DNA from: DATATB01 sp036268995
GTDB taxonomy: Bacteria; Planctomycetota; Planctomycetia; Pirellulales; PNKZ01
NCBI GenBank assembly: GCA_036268995.1
Contig: DATATB010000074.1
Coordinates: forward strand, 1-64,000
DNA: 64,000 nt
Direction of reading: 5' to 3'
A program made the position numbers and the translations under genes. Below the pieces are notes generated by a model. It was not told the DNA's origin and ran no database searches. It saw only the letters and a program-made list of their open reading frames with translations. This document shows positions 8,149 to 17,347 of the stretch, piece by piece. Within the stretch, counting starts at the first letter, position 1. Each line of letters starts with the position of its first letter.

Positions 8149-9540
8149 TTAGGCCGATTGCTGCTCGGCGGCGGCCACCTGGTTCAGCTTGTTGTACAGC
8201 GTTTTCAGGCTGATGCCGAGTTCTTCGGCGGCGCGGGGCTTGTTGCCTTTGTGCCGCTCGAGGGTCTGCTGAATGACCGATAGCTCGATTTCGCGCAGCG
8301 TCTGCGTGGTGCCGGCAATGGCCGGCTTGAAGTGCGGACCGCGCAGCTTCCGCTCGCCGAACTTATTGGGCAGTTGCGCGGCCGCGATCGGCCCTCGATC
8401 GCCGAGGATCGCGGCGTGTTCGATCACGTTGGCCAATTCGCGCACGTTGCCCGGCCAGGAATAGCCTTCGAGCGTTCGCAGGGCGTCGGGCTCGAACAGC
8501 TCATCGCCTGGCTTGAGCGTCGGGCGGAGCCGCTTGAGCAGATGCCGGGACAGCTCGGCAATGTCTTCGATCCGCTCGCGCAGCGCGGGCAGCCGGACTT
8601 CGAACGTGTTGATGCGGAACATCAGGTCCTGGCGAAATTCGCCGTCGGCCACCATTTGTTCCAGGTCGCGGTGCGTCGCGCATACGACCCGCACGTCGAC
8701 GACGAACGATTCGTTGTCCCCCACCCGGCGGATTTCGCCGCTTTCCAACACGCGCAGCAGCTTGGCTTGCATGGCCTTGGGCAGTTCGCCGATTTCGTCC
8801 AAAAATAGCGTGCCGCCGTTGGCCACTTCGAACAGGCCCACGCGGTGCTCGTCGGCGCCGGTAAAGGCGCCCTTGCGATGGCCGAACAGCTCGCTTTCGA
8901 TCAGGCTTTCGGGCAAGCCGCCGCAATTGATCGCCACAAACGGCATCTCGGCCCGCAGGCTCTGATCGTGCAACGCCCGAGCCACCAGTTCCTTGCCGGT
9001 GCCGGTTTCGCCCAACACGAGCACGGTGGAATCGGTGGGCGCGATTTTCGAGATCATCTGCCGGACCTGCCGCATGCCGGCCGACGAGCCGATCAATTGC
9101 GAGCCGCCTTCCAGCCGCTCGAGCTGCCGCTTGACCGCGCGGTATTTGTTTGTGAGGTCGCGCTTCTCGGCCACGCGGGCCAGCAGCGCCTTGAGATCGA
9201 TCAGCTTGCAGGGCTTGGTCAGATAGTCGAACGCCCCGTGCCGCAGCGCCGAGATCGCGCTGTCCATCGTCGATTTGCCGGTCAGCACCACCGCCTCGGT
9301 GTCGGGCGAAAGCTCCTTGGCCTTGGCGATCACGTCGATGCCCGAGGCGTGCGGCATGTTCAGATCGACGAGGATGCAGTCGTAGGTATTGCGCTCCAGC
9401 GCGGCGATGGCCGTAGCGCCGTCGGGGCAGACGGTGACTTCGTGCCCCAGTCGCGGCAGCTCGACGCTCATCAGCTCCTGCAGCGAGCGTTCGTCGTCGG
9501 CGAACAGCAGCTTGAGGCGATTATGCGGCTTGGTATCGAT
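8149..9540 (-). CDS. NtrC-family sigma54-dependent response regulator
   Basis: This is a phosphorylation-activated enhancer-binding protein. The N-terminal receiver has the acidic pocket (LLFADDE), the phospho-Asp in DCILVDLNMPHASG and the lysine in YLTKPC. The AAA+ core has Walker A GETGTGKE and the sigma54-contacting GAFTGA loop. The C-terminal Fis-type HTH ends in GNKPRAAEELGISLKTLYNKL. The frame contains no ATG, GTG or TTG close to the receiver. AAAAGGAG lies just upstream of two ATC codons (9543 and 9540), so an ATC start is proposed. The start lies inside the kinase's last codons, implying translational coupling to the kinase at 9521-11113. Confidence 0.9.
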   Translation of the reverse strand: MDTKPHNRLKLLFADDERSLQELMSVELPRLGHEVTVCPDGATAIAALERNTYDCILVDLNMPHASGIDVIAKAKELSPDTEAVVLTGKSTMDSAISALRHGAFDYLTKPCKLIDLKALLARVAEKRDLTNKYRAVKRQLERLEGGSQLIGSSAGMRQVRQMISKIAPTDSTVLVLGETGTGKELVARALHDQSLRAEMPFVAINCGGLPESLIESELFGHRKGAFTGADEHRVGLFEVANGGTLFLDEIGELPKAMQAKLLRVLESGEIRRVGDNESFVVDVRVVCATHRDLEQMVADGEFRQDLMFRINTFEVRLPALRERIEDIAELSRHLLKRLRPTLKPGDELFEPDALRTLEGYSWPGNVRELANVIEHAAILGDRGPIAAAQLPNKFGERKLRGPHFKPAIAGTTQTLREIELSVIQQTLERHKGNKPRAAEELGISLKTLYNKLNQVAAAEQQSA

Positions 9541-11113
9541 GATGGGTCTCCTTTTGATTTTGCACCAGAGGCAGCCGCACGCGGAACCGCGAGCCCCGGC
9601 CGGGCCCGGCGCTGCTGGCCTCGATCGAGCCGTCATGATCGGCCACGATGCGATAGGCGATCGACAGGCCCAGGCCCGTGCCCTGGCCGCCACGTCGCCG
9701 CGTGAAAAAGGGTTCGAACAAGTGTTCCAGCACGTCGGCCGTCATGCCGCAGCCATCGTCGACAAACGAGAGCACTGCTTCGCCGTCGCGCTCGTTGACC
9801 GAAATATGCACGCTGCCGCCCGGCTCCAGGGCGTCCAGGCCGTTGACCACCAGGTTCAGCACCACCTGCTTGATCTGCTGGGCGTTGACCGGCGCGATCA
9901 CGGCCGGGCCTGGCGCCAGTTCGAGGTGCTTGTCTTCGTATTTGCCCATGTGCCGGATCATGTCGGCCACGTCCTGCACGAGTTGCTGTAGGTCGGTATC
10001 CTGCCGCTGGACGTCGCCGATGCGCGAAAAATCGAGCAGTTTTTCCGTGATCCCTTTGCAGCGAAAAGCCTCGGTCTGGATCATTTGCAGGTAATTTCGC
10101 ACCAGCGCGGCTTCTTTGTCGTCGGCCGGCGAGGCCTCGCCCAAGCGGTCTTCGAGCGATTCCGCGCACATGGCAATGGCGGCCAGCGGGTTGTTGATTT
10201 CGTGGGCTACTCCCGCGGCTAGGAAACCGACGCTCGCCAGTTGCTCGCTGCGGACCACCTGCTTGGTGCGCTCCTGCACCTGGCGGTCCAGGTCGTCGCG
10301 GATGTCCTGGAAGCGGCTGGTCATATCGTTCATGGCCCCGGCCAGCTCGGACATCTCGTCGTGCGTGTTCAGGTGAATGCGATAATTGAACTGGCCGCCG
10401 GCAACCCGCCGCGAACCCTTGATCAACACGCGCAGCGGCCGGAAGATCCATTGATAAAAGAGTTTGACGAATAGCGCGAACATGCTCACGGTGAAGACGC
10501 TGGTGATCCAGGTGAGCACCAGCAGCGTGCGGTATTGGTGCCGAGCGTGCTCTTTGAACTCGCTGATGTTCTCGTACAAATAGTTGGGCAGCTCGGCCGC
10601 CAGGCCTTGCAGGTATTCCAGTTCGGTGCGCAGCCGGCCGACGCGGATTTCGTCCAATAGCCAGCCCTCGTCTTCGCGCAGTTGCGAAATCCTTGCCAGC
10701 GACTCGTCGATGGCTTTGACGGTCTGCCATTCGCGACGGCTGTCGCCGATGCGGTCGTCGTCCGGGTTGTCTTCCAACTGTTGCCGATATTGCCGCAACG
10801 TGCCGTGGGCCATGTCCAGCTTGAGCCGAAACTCCTCGCGCACCAGGTGCAGTGCAAAGGGCGACACGTCCGCGCCGCTCAATTCCAGCTCGCGCGGGGC
10901 TTGCGTTTCGCTGAGCGCAATTCGCATATCGCTCACGTCCTGGCTGAAACGATTGGCCAGCGGCAGCTCGGGCACGCGGCGACTTAAGCTCCGGACCAGG
11001 CTGCGATACGAATACAAGCCATGCAGCCCGCCCCAAGAGAGCAGGCCCACAATCACTAGCAGCAGCACGAGGCCGGCCAGCAGCTTGTAGCGAATCGGCC
11101 ATGTGGACAGCAC
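9521..11113 (-). CDS. Membrane sensor histidine kinase (HAMP-HisKA-HATPase)
   Basis: This is the cognate sensor for the regulator that follows it. There is an N-terminal transmembrane helix (LLAGLVLLLVIVGLLSWGG), a periplasmic helical sensor of about 200 residues and a second helix near TWITSVFTVSMFALFVKLFY, then HAMP. The H-box is AGVAHEINNPLAAIA, the N-box NLVVNGLDALEPGG, and the ATP lid contains GQGTGLGLSIAY. I placed the start at GTG 11113, where AGGGAGG lies 8 bases upstream; the longer frame to 11299 has no ribosome site. No specific ligand-binding domain is recognisable, so the stimulus is unknown. Confidence 0.9.
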   Translation of the reverse strand: MLSTWPIRYKLLAGLVLLLVIVGLLSWGGLHGLYSYRSLVRSLSRRVPELPLANRFSQDVSDMRIALSETQAPRELELSGADVSPFALHLVREEFRLKLDMAHGTLRQYRQQLEDNPDDDRIGDSRREWQTVKAIDESLARISQLREDEGWLLDEIRVGRLRTELEYLQGLAAELPNYLYENISEFKEHARHQYRTLLVLTWITSVFTVSMFALFVKLFYQWIFRPLRVLIKGSRRVAGGQFNYRIHLNTHDEMSELAGAMNDMTSRFQDIRDDLDRQVQERTKQVVRSEQLASVGFLAAGVAHEINNPLAAIAMCAESLEDRLGEASPADDKEAALVRNYLQMIQTEAFRCKGITEKLLDFSRIGDVQRQDTDLQQLVQDVADMIRHMGKYEDKHLELAPGPAVIAPVNAQQIKQVVLNLVVNGLDALEPGGSVHISVNERDGEAVLSFVDDGCGMTADVLEHLFEPFFTRRRGGQGTGLGLSIAYRIVADHDGSIEASSAGPGRGSRFRVRLPLVQNQKETHHRYQAA

Positions 11114-11300
11114 GCGAGCGACCTCCCTGTCGCGCCCTCCGGTGGTTTGCGCGGCTCGAAGCGAGCGCGGCAGTTTGCTAGCAGTTTCCGGCGAGGGCGG
11201 AGGAGTGTACCAGCAGCCTCGCCGCCGCGGCAATACATGACTCGCAATTGACACGCGCGCAAGCGCTGGGCTATGGTTCGGCCCCCGAAATGTCCGCAAG

Positions 11301-12668
11301 ATGTCCCGAGAAAGCGGCTCCGCTTTGATGGTCCGGCTAGCACGTATTGCCGCTGCCCTGAGGCCGCGTTCGGCGACTTCCGCCGGCTGCGTGCTGCTGG
11401 CATTGGTGCTCGCCGCGCTGCCAGCGTACCAGTTGTTTTGGCGCTACCAGCTCAAACGCTTTCAAGTGGTGCGGCCGGGCGTGTTGTACCGCTCGGGACA
11501 GCCGACGGAGTTCGGCCTCTCGCATTTGGCGCAGCGCGAAGGCGTGAAAACCGTCCTCTCGTTGCAGATGTTCGACCCCCTGCTCTACCGCGGGTGCTTC
11601 GATCCCGGCCGGGCCGACGGCGTCCGAGAGACCGCCTATCTGGAGTCGCTGGGTGTGCGGCTCGAGCAGTGGCCGCTGGGTGGCGAGTCGTATTGGCCTT
11701 GGATGACCCCCTGGCAGTTCGAAGCGTTCTTCCGCCTGCTCGACGATCCCGCCAATCTGCCGCTGGCCATGCACTGCTCCGGCGGCCGCCACCGCACCGG
11801 CACGCTGGCGGCCCTGTATCGCTTGGAATACGATCGCTGGCCGATCCAGCGGGCTTTGGACGAGATGTACTCGTTTACGTTCGGCCGGCCGATTCCCTTG
11901 CAGGAATACAATCTCCGGTCCTACGTGCCGCGGCCGCGGCCCGAGCCGGCCGAGTGGCAAGCCCTGCGCCAGGCTTTTTCGAATGCACAAGGCCTGGCCG
12001 ACGACGACTACCAGTCGTTGGTGCGGCGACTGCGCGCAACGCGTAACTTGCCAGCGTGCCGGCAGGCGATTCAATCGTATCTGCGGCACGATGGCCCATT
12101 CGCATTGCCGCTGGCCGTGCGGTTGATTGACGCCCCAGCCGATCCGCTGGCAAATCTCGCCGCCAGCAAGGCGGCCGAATGTCTCGAGCGGCGGCATGCA
12201 CCGCCGCACGATTGGCTGGCTGCGGCCGCACTGGTGGCCGATTTTGGCACCCCTGGGCAGCAATCGCGCCTGCTGGCACTGTTAAAAAACGAGGACCGCA
12301 GGCGCGCCGTGACGCCGCGTTATGCCGCCGTCGTGTCGGGCATCAACAACCGCTACACGCGGAACCGCTTGCCATTCTTGCGCGTGGTCCTGGACGACGT
12401 GCGCTGGTGTCCACAACCGGCGCTGAGGGACTGCCGTTTTTGCGACGTGGCGGTGGCCCATATCCTGGCAATCACCGACGAGCGCTCGATGGGCGACCAG
12501 GCGATCCGCGTGGCATGGGACGCGGCGCGGCGGCAAATCCGGCAATGGTTCGAGCGCCACGCCGATGCCGCGCAGCTTTGCCGGCTGATTCCCGCCGAAA
12601 ACCGCAGCACGGTGATGGTCACCGACGGCCGCGGCGAAGACGAATTCAACTTGATCCATCGTTATTAG
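11301..12668 (+). CDS. Membrane-anchored protein with tyrosine/dual-specificity phosphatase domain
   Basis: After an N-terminal hydrophobic anchor (VLLALVLAALPAYQLFW), residues about 50-190 form a cysteine phosphatase fold with the P-loop HCSGGRHRTG (Cys159 and Arg165, CX5R) and FQVVRPGVLYRSGQP, typical of DSP/Siw14-like enzymes. The C-terminal 250 residues have no family I can name and contain several Cys and Arg clusters. Twelve bases separate it from the downstream ArnT-like gene, so they probably form an operon. A role in lipid or protein dephosphorylation at the membrane is inferred from the fold and the neighbour. Confidence 0.75.
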   Translation: MSRESGSALMVRLARIAAALRPRSATSAGCVLLALVLAALPAYQLFWRYQLKRFQVVRPGVLYRSGQPTEFGLSHLAQREGVKTVLSLQMFDPLLYRGCFDPGRADGVRETAYLESLGVRLEQWPLGGESYWPWMTPWQFEAFFRLLDDPANLPLAMHCSGGRHRTGTLAALYRLEYDRWPIQRALDEMYSFTFGRPIPLQEYNLRSYVPRPRPEPAEWQALRQAFSNAQGLADDDYQSLVRRLRATRNLPACRQAIQSYLRHDGPFALPLAVRLIDAPADPLANLAASKAAECLERRHAPPHDWLAAAALVADFGTPGQQSRLLALLKNEDRRRAVTPRYAAVVSGINNRYTRNRLPFLRVVLDDVRWCPQPALRDCRFCDVAVAHILAITDERSMGDQAIRVAWDAARRQIRQWFERHADAAQLCRLIPAENRSTVMVTDGRGEDEFNLIHRY

Positions 12669-12680
12669 CAGGGAGGCGAG

Positions 12681-14393
12681 ATGCCAACGTCCGATCCCAC
12701 GTCCGGCCCCGATTTGCCAGCCTCGCAGCTCCTCGATCCGGGGCCTCATGCGCTCGGTTGGCGCGGTATTGCTCTGATCGTGGCGTTCGGGGCATCCATG
12801 CTGCTGATCGGTTTGGGCGGTCGCCGGGTGCTGACGTATCACGAGGTGGTGTTCGCCGAACCGGCCAAGGAAATGCTGGCCACCGGCGACTGGGTGGTTC
12901 CGCACATCGGCGGAATTCCCTTCCTGGACAAGCCCCCCGGAACCGCCTGGGCGATCGCCGCCGCGATGACGCTGCTCGACAGCCACGCTGAGTTCGTCGT
13001 GCGCTTGCCGTCGGTTTTGGCCGCCTTGATTGCCGCGGTGGTGGCCGCGATGCTGGCGGCCCGCTGGTTTGGCCGCTCGTGCGGCCTGCTGACCGGGCTG
13101 TTGTATCTTTCCAGCGTTCACGTGCTGCTGCAGGCCCGGCTGGCCGAAGCCGACACGCTGCTGTCCGCAGGCGTGACGATCGCGATGAGCCTGTTCGGCC
13201 TGGCCATTGTGCCCGGCCCGAGACCGCGACTCGAGGCGCGCTGGGCTCCGTGGCTGTTCTATGCAGCCCTGGCGTGGTGCGCGCTGGCGAAGGCCGGGAT
13301 TGGCGTGGCCTTCGTGCTGTTGTCCTGCGCAGCGTATTGCCTGCTGGCGCGCGATCGCCGCGGCGTGCGATTTCTGCTCAGCCCGATCGGCTTGGCGCTA
13401 TTCTTCTCGGCCTCGCTTGGCTGGCTGGCATTGGCCGTGTGGCGCTGCCCGTTGGTTTGGGACATTATGGTGCTGCACCATTTTGGCCGCTTCTCCGGAC
13501 AGCAGGGACATCACGAGCCGCTCTTCGCGTATTTTTACCTGGTGCCGCTGGTGATGCTGCCGTGGACGCCGCTGGTGGGCATGGGCCTGGCCAGCGTATT
13601 GCGCAAAGGCGGAGCCGCCGATCCGCGCTGGCGGTTTTTGGCCTGCTGGTTTGTGCCGGGCATGTGCCTGCTGATTGCCAGCGCCTATAAATCGCGGCAT
13701 TACCCCATCCCGCTGCTGGTGCCGCTGACGATCCTGGCCGCGATGGGGCTGATGCAGTATCTGACCATGCGCTACCGGCTGCAGCGCCCGCGGTTGGGCC
13801 TGCTGGCGGCGCTGACCGTGGCCGGCTCGGCGACCGCGATCGTTATCATCGAGCGATTGCAAGTCAAAAGCTATCACGGCATCGCCGCCCTGGTGGCCGT
13901 GGTGGGAATCGGCCTGCTGGCAGCCATGTATTGCGAAGCGCGTCGCCGGGCGGTCTGGCAAATCGGTGCCATGCTGGCCACCGCCTGGTGCGTGGCCGTC
14001 GGTGTGCAACTGTGGGTGATTCCCGGCCACGACTCTTATCGCCACCAGGTTGAGCTGGCCGCGCGGATCAATCGCGCGGTGCCGGAAGGCAAGACGCTGT
14101 ACATGCTGACCCTGCCGGACAATCAGATCACGTTTTATCTCCAGCCCCATGTAACGCGGATCGACACGGCCATCTATTTCGCCGATCAGGCCGAACACGA
14201 TGCGCCGCAAGAATACTTCGTGCTCGCGCCGATTCACGTGGCGGAAATGCTTTGCGAGCGGGGCGAAGGAAAGCTGCTGGATCGGGCCTCGGACATCAAC
14301 AGCCGTTACATGACCGAGCGCGACCGGCTGACGTTCCTCGTTTGGAAACCGACCGCCTCGGCAGCCCGCAGTTCGCAGCCGCTGGCCCGCTAG
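12681..14393 (+). CDS. ArnT-like glycosyltransferase family 39 membrane protein
   Basis: The 570-residue polytopic protein has the GT-C/PMT layout. The first cytoplasmic-to-periplasmic loop carries YHEVVFAEPAKEMLATGDWV and PFLDKPPGTAWAIA, matching the acidic catalytic loop and 'DKPP' signature of ArnT-type aminoarabinose or dolichyl-mannosyl transferases. About a dozen hydrophobic helices and a C-terminal soluble domain follow. It is expected to use an undecaprenyl- or polyprenyl-linked sugar. The DPM-like synthase 230 bases downstream could make that donor. The actual sugar and acceptor cannot be read from the sequence. Confidence 0.85.
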   Translation: MPTSDPTSGPDLPASQLLDPGPHALGWRGIALIVAFGASMLLIGLGGRRVLTYHEVVFAEPAKEMLATGDWVVPHIGGIPFLDKPPGTAWAIAAAMTLLDSHAEFVVRLPSVLAALIAAVVAAMLAARWFGRSCGLLTGLLYLSSVHVLLQARLAEADTLLSAGVTIAMSLFGLAIVPGPRPRLEARWAPWLFYAALAWCALAKAGIGVAFVLLSCAAYCLLARDRRGVRFLLSPIGLALFFSASLGWLALAVWRCPLVWDIMVLHHFGRFSGQQGHHEPLFAYFYLVPLVMLPWTPLVGMGLASVLRKGGAADPRWRFLACWFVPGMCLLIASAYKSRHYPIPLLVPLTILAAMGLMQYLTMRYRLQRPRLGLLAALTVAGSATAIVIIERLQVKSYHGIAALVAVVGIGLLAAMYCEARRRAVWQIGAMLATAWCVAVGVQLWVIPGHDSYRHQVELAARINRAVPEGKTLYMLTLPDNQITFYLQPHVTRIDTAIYFADQAEHDAPQEYFVLAPIHVAEMLCERGEGKLLDRASDINSRYMTERDRLTFLVWKPTASAARSSQPLAR

Positions 14394-14403
14394 CAGTTGT
14401 GCC

Positions 14404-14469
14404 GTAGCGGAATTCGAGAGAATTCCGGGGGCGCACGATTGCGTCCGGAAGTCTCACGACTTCCGCTAC
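14404..14469. repeat. REP pair (BIME-like), GTAGCGGAA family
   Basis: Two GTAG-headed hairpins face each other. The left one is GTAG followed by CGGAATTC-gaga-GAATTCCG, and the right one ends CTAC after CGGAAGT-ctcacg-ACTTCCG. This is the layout of bacterial REP/BIME elements mobilised by RAYT transposases. A close relative lies at 15700-15765 and a half-copy at 44470-44493. It follows the ArnT-like stop codon and may terminate that transcript. Confidence 0.7.
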
Positions 14470-14470
14470 G

Positions 14471-14494
14471 GCCCACGGACCGCAGTTCGTGGGC
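14471..14494. repeat. Palindrome of the CCCACGGAC...GTCCGTGGG family
   Basis: A 24-base near-perfect palindrome of the form GCCCACGGAC-cgca-GTTCGTGGGC lies directly beside the REP pair. Related palindromes occur at 20476-20499 and 21602-21625. It has no GTAG head, so it is a separate repeat family. Confidence 0.65.
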
Positions 14495-14625
14495 TTGGTT
14501 GCGCGTGAAAGTGTGCTTTACCTCGCTGGGCGTGCGAGATAGCATGCTGCCGCGACCGGGGCGTGGATGTCCTGGTTTTGCTTACTGCGCGGCACGCTTG
14601 AGAGCTCGAAGGAATCGAATCGCCG

Positions 14626-15690
14626 ATGCTCCGCTCGCCCAAGTTGATCTCGCTGGTCTTGCCGGTCTACAACGAGCAGGACGTGCTGCCGCTGTTGTTG
14701 CCGCGATTGCTGGCGCTGGCCGCCCAGTTGCCGTGCGCGGTCGAAATCATCTTTGTCAACGATGGCAGCCGCGATCGCACGGGCGTGCTGCTGGCCCAAG
14801 CGGCCGCCAGCCGGCCGGAAGTCAAGGTCATCGAGTTCTCGCGGAATTTCGGACACCAGGCCGCGATCACGGCCGGCACCGATTTCGCCAGCGGCGACGC
14901 CGTGGTGGTGATGGACGCCGATTTGCAAGACCCGCCGGAACTGGTCCTGGCGATGGTCGAGCAATACGGCCGCGGGTATGACGTGGTTTACGCCCAGCGG
15001 ACGGCACGGCATGGCGAGACGCGCTTCAAGCGCGCGACGGCCGCCGTGTTTTACTGGCTGATGCAGCGGCTGGTTCACGAAGATCTGCCGGAAAACGCCG
15101 GCGACTTCCGGCTGATGAGCCGCGAGGTGGTGGCGGCGCTGCGGCAGCTGCGCGAGCAGCACCGCTTTGTGCGCGGGATGGTCACGTGGGTCGGATTTCG
15201 CCAGGTGGCGCTCCCCTTCGAGCGGCCGCCCCGTGCGGCCGGCCAGACCAAGTATCCGCTGCGAAAAATGCTGGCCTTCGCCTGGCGGGCGATCACTTCA
15301 TTTTCCGGCGTCCCTTTGCGATTGGCGCTATATGGAGGGGTTGCGCTCACTCTGCTCGCGCTCGGCTACGCCGGCTGGGCCGTGTACAAGGCAGTAGTGC
15401 TCGGCGAAACGGTGCGCGGCTGGGCCTCGCTGGTTTGCCTGCAAGTGGGCCTCTCGGGCATCACCTTCCTGATCATGGGGCTGGTGGGCGACTACATCGC
15501 GCGCATCTACGAAGAAATCAAAGGCCGGCCGCTGTATATCGTGCGCGGGCTGGCCAACATCACGCTCGAAGGTGCGCAGCATCCGCTGCCACGGTCAGCC
15601 GTCTGCCTGCCCGCCGACGCTCCGGCCACGCTGCCGGCGCCGCACGCCCCACGCTGGGCCGCCGCGGAATCACGCGACGTGGCCGCCTGA
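14626..15690 (+). CDS. DPM1/GtrB-like polyprenyl-phosphate glycosyltransferase (GT2)
   Basis: The enzyme transfers a sugar from a nucleotide donor to undecaprenyl phosphate. The GT-A domain shows SLVLPVYNEQDVLP, the DxD-type pair in VVVMDADLQDPPE, and the GDFRLMSREVV and LREQHRFVRGM segments typical of the GtrB/DPM group. Two C-terminal membrane helices occur near LRLALYGGVALTLLALGYAG and ITFLIMGLVGDYIARIYEE, followed by the usual RPLYIV. At 354 residues it is of normal length. It probably supplies lipid-linked sugar to the ArnT-like transferase just upstream. Confidence 0.9.
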   Translation: MLRSPKLISLVLPVYNEQDVLPLLLPRLLALAAQLPCAVEIIFVNDGSRDRTGVLLAQAAASRPEVKVIEFSRNFGHQAAITAGTDFASGDAVVVMDADLQDPPELVLAMVEQYGRGYDVVYAQRTARHGETRFKRATAAVFYWLMQRLVHEDLPENAGDFRLMSREVVAALRQLREQHRFVRGMVTWVGFRQVALPFERPPRAAGQTKYPLRKMLAFAWRAITSFSGVPLRLALYGGVALTLLALGYAGWAVYKAVVLGETVRGWASLVCLQVGLSGITFLIMGLVGDYIARIYEEIKGRPLYIVRGLANITLEGAQHPLPRSAVCLPADAPATLPAPHAPRWAAAESRDVAA

Positions 15691-15699
15691 GTCCCGCCG

Positions 15700-15765
15700 G
15701 TAGCGGAATTCGTAAGAATTCCGAAATGTTGCCGAGAACGTCGGAAGTTTCACGACTTCCGCTAC
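15700..15765. repeat. REP pair (BIME-like), GTAGCGGAA family
   Basis: The second complete copy of the element seen at 14404-14469: GTAG with CGGAATTC-gtaa-GAATTCCG, a spacer, then CGGAAGT-ttcacg-ACTTCCG and CTAC. It lies between convergent genes (the GT2 enzyme and the PP2C phosphatase), only 5 bases from the latter's stop codon, so it may act as a two-way terminator. Confidence 0.7.
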
Positions 15766-15770
15766 AGCAT

Positions 15771-17060
15771 CTACGGCGCGTCGAGATCGACGGCGGGCTT
15801 GGCGCCGCGGGCTTGCTTGTTGCGCAGCTGCTGCATCATGAAGCTGATGGCGCGGCAGTAGGAGCGAATGGCGCCGGCGTAGTCTTGTGAAGTCATGGCC
15901 GTTGATGCCTGGCGGCAGAGGCCGTCGAAGCGGGGCCAATCGATCTCCCAATGCTGTTGCACGGCTTCTTCGCGCAGCGGCTCGACCACGGCCGCCACGC
16001 GCTGGGCGGCGGCCAAATCGAGTTCGCAGACGTACGAACGGTGCGGTCCGCGGCCCAGGCGGGCGCCAGTACCCAGCGCCCGGTCTTCGCCTCCGCTGAA
16101 GCGGCGGAGAAACATTGTCAGCGCCGTGCCCAAGGCGGCAATGCCGAAGCCGGCCGCCGCGTAAAGCTGTTCGGTCAGGGCCAGCATGGCGGCGGCAAGA
16201 ATCAAGACGCCCAGCGCGACCCACCAACCGGTCGCGATGGCCGGGCTGGAAGTCCCCCCGGATCGAGAAGCCACCACGCCCGGCGGCATCGACGCCACGC
16301 GCGCCACCAGCACGGTGATGTTGTCGGGACCGCCCCGCAGATTGGCCAGGTCTACCAGCGTGCGCGCCGCTTCCGCAGGCGGAAGCGTGGCCAGTATGAT
16401 GCCCAAATCGGTATCGCCCACCGGCCCGCTCAGTCCGTCGCTGCACAGCAGAAACGTATCGCCGACGGCCAGCGGAAACGGCCCCTCGAGATCGACTTGC
16501 ACGTGGTCGGTCGGGCCCAGCGAGCGTGTGATGATATTCTTGGGAATGTAGCCCGGCATTTCGCCTTCGGTCAGCTTGTTGCCGGCCATCATCTCCCAGA
16601 CCAGGCTATGGTCGAAGGATAACTGCTCCAGCCGATTGCCGCGCAGGCGATACACGCGGCTATCGCCCACGTGGGCCACGACGGCCCCCTCGGGCAGTAG
16701 CAGCAGCACGCTGGTGGTCGTGCCCATGCCTTTGAAGTCCGGATTGGCCTGACCGCCGGCGTGGATTTTGGCGTTGGCCTCTTCCACCGATTTGCGAATG
16801 GCGTCGGCCGGCGAGCGGTCGAGCAGCTTGTAGTAGGTCAGGCCGACGGTATCCACCGCCATTTTGCTGGCCAGTTCGCCGGCCGCATGAGCGCCCATGC
16901 CGTCGGCCACCATGAACAAGTGTCCGCGGCTCTGCCACTGATCCTGGGTGCCAGCCATGACCTGCTTCAGCGAATCCTGATTGTTCGAGCGGCGCAGGCC
17001 GACGTCGGTGACTTCAGCATGTTCCAAGAAGCTTTGCCAAGCAGGCAGATTGTTGTCCAT
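15771..17060 (-). CDS. PP2C-type Ser/Thr protein phosphatase with C-terminal membrane anchor
   Basis: The N-terminal 260 residues carry the metal-binding motifs of PPM phosphatases: RRSNNQDS, VADGMGAHAAGE, AHVGDSRVYRLR, LLCSDGLSG and GGPDNITVLV. Two hydrophobic helices follow (VALGVLILAAAMLAL and AAGFGIAALGTALTMFL), and then a 110-residue cytoplasmic-looking tail. The start is the ATG at 17060 (about 429 residues); the frame extends upstream without a Shine-Dalgarno sequence. It would oppose Ser/Thr kinases such as the one at 51515-54388, although no kinase is adjacent here. Confidence 0.88.
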   Translation of the reverse strand: MDNNLPAWQSFLEHAEVTDVGLRRSNNQDSLKQVMAGTQDQWQSRGHLFMVADGMGAHAAGELASKMAVDTVGLTYYKLLDRSPADAIRKSVEEANAKIHAGGQANPDFKGMGTTTSVLLLLPEGAVVAHVGDSRVYRLRGNRLEQLSFDHSLVWEMMAGNKLTEGEMPGYIPKNIITRSLGPTDHVQVDLEGPFPLAVGDTFLLCSDGLSGPVGDTDLGIILATLPPAEAARTLVDLANLRGGPDNITVLVARVASMPPGVVASRSGGTSSPAIATGWWVALGVLILAAAMLALTEQLYAAAGFGIAALGTALTMFLRRFSGGEDRALGTGARLGRGPHRSYVCELDLAAAQRVAAVVEPLREEAVQQHWEIDWPRFDGLCRQASTAMTSQDYAGAIRSYCRAISFMMQQLRNKQARGAKPAVDLDAP

Positions 17061-17225
17061 CGTCGTCCTGGAAAACAGCCGATTGTGCTTTCTTGTGCCA
17101 AGTACCCAGCGTTTGGATTTTAACATGCCAGCATAACACGAAACAGCCGGACTTGTGCGGATCGTGGACTACTGGTCGCATCCTCCGGTCGTTGACGCTC
17201 CCGGCTCGCCACGCCCCCCGGCTCG

Positions 17226-17243
17226 CCGTTCGCTAGCGAACGG
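17226..17243. repeat. 18-base perfect palindrome upstream of PEGA gene
   Basis: CCGTTCGCTAGCGAACGG is a perfect 18-base palindrome in the space between the divergent PP2C and PEGA genes. It could be an operator for a dimeric regulator or a small dispersed repeat. No second copy was seen in the window. Confidence 0.4.
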
Positions 17244-17347
17244 CAATCGGCCTGGATTGGCCCCTGGGGGGCGGCTATACTCCCGGCCCTTTCTAGCGCC
17301 GGCTCCGGTTCATGGCTTTTTCCGTTACACAATGACTCCCTGGGCTG

